A stretch of 5,145 bases of DNA from JBARRO01 sp049644265 (GTDB taxonomy: Bacteria > Bacteroidota > Ignavibacteria > UBA10030), in contig JBARRO010000126.1 of assembly GCA_049644265.1 (NCBI GenBank), positions 1-5,145 of the forward strand, in the 5' to 3' direction. Within the stretch, counting starts at the first letter, position 1, and every line of letters begins with the position of its first letter. A program made the translations under genes and the position numbers. Below are positions 5,058 through 5,145 of the stretch, in pieces. The notes under the pieces were generated by a model, which was not told where the DNA came from, searched no databases, and saw only the letters and a program-made list of their open reading frames with translations.

Positions 5058-5145
5058 GATTCGGGGGAGGTAAACAACAACTCACACGACGATCTTCCGC
5101 ATCCATCGTAAAGTTGGTCTTTGTTACCGCAGCGCACACTTGATG

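Larger units (their letters stand above)
4819..5145. other. Right-hand intergenic region
   Basis: No confident gene is seen. It contains the 60-base leader of the M64 gene, in which I find no clear promoter, then the minus-strand terminator at 4879-4909 and a small doubtful minus-strand ORF. Another minus frame is open from the window edge to a TAG at 5017-5019 (42 codons), but its translation has no recognisable motif. Confidence 0.6.

Overview
The window most likely comes from a member of the Bacteroidota/Chlorobi/Ignavibacteria (FCB) group. This rests on gene content only: a large TonB-dependent outer-membrane receptor of the Oar-like, carboxypeptidase-regulatory-domain type, a secreted peptidase of family M64 and a tRNA gene without an encoded CCA end. 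Base composition looks near 50% GC by eye. No finer placement can be supported.

Layout. Positions 1-2094 (+) hold the C-terminal 697 codons of the TonB-dependent receptor, whose start lies left of the window. A strong intrinsic terminator follows at about 2132-2166. Positions 2095-2875 contain no protein gene but are dense in palindromes: a possible second terminator, three tandem hairpins, two partial copies of a tRNA 5' end, the intact tRNA-Asp(GTC) at 2507-2581 with its own terminator-like hairpin, further CCCGCC/GGCGGG palindromes, a short direct repeat and a shared hairpin at 2818-2847. On the minus strand, 2876-3280 encodes a 134-residue protein of two tandem ACT domains with a strong ribosome binding site. 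Positions 3424-4818 (-) encode a 464-residue exported M64 metallopeptidase with an intact HEFGH motif. A minus-strand terminator lies upstream of it (4879-4909), and the right end is noncoding or holds at most a small doubtful ORF.

How the parts relate. The receptor and the M64 peptidase both act in the cell envelope or outside the cell, but they are on opposite strands and well separated, so nothing shows that they work together. The ACT protein is probably a cytoplasmic ligand-binding protein. It is downstream of the peptidase on the same strand, with a 143-base gap and its own strong ribosome binding site.

The most unusual part is the leader of tRNA-Asp. The first 10-12 bases of the tRNA appear twice upstream, each time running directly into a CCCGCC-type hairpin. 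In the second copy the tRNA sequence resumes after the hairpin, so it reads as tRNA positions 1-23 split by a 30-base palindromic insertion. I see no defence system, phage, CRISPR array or complete mobile element.
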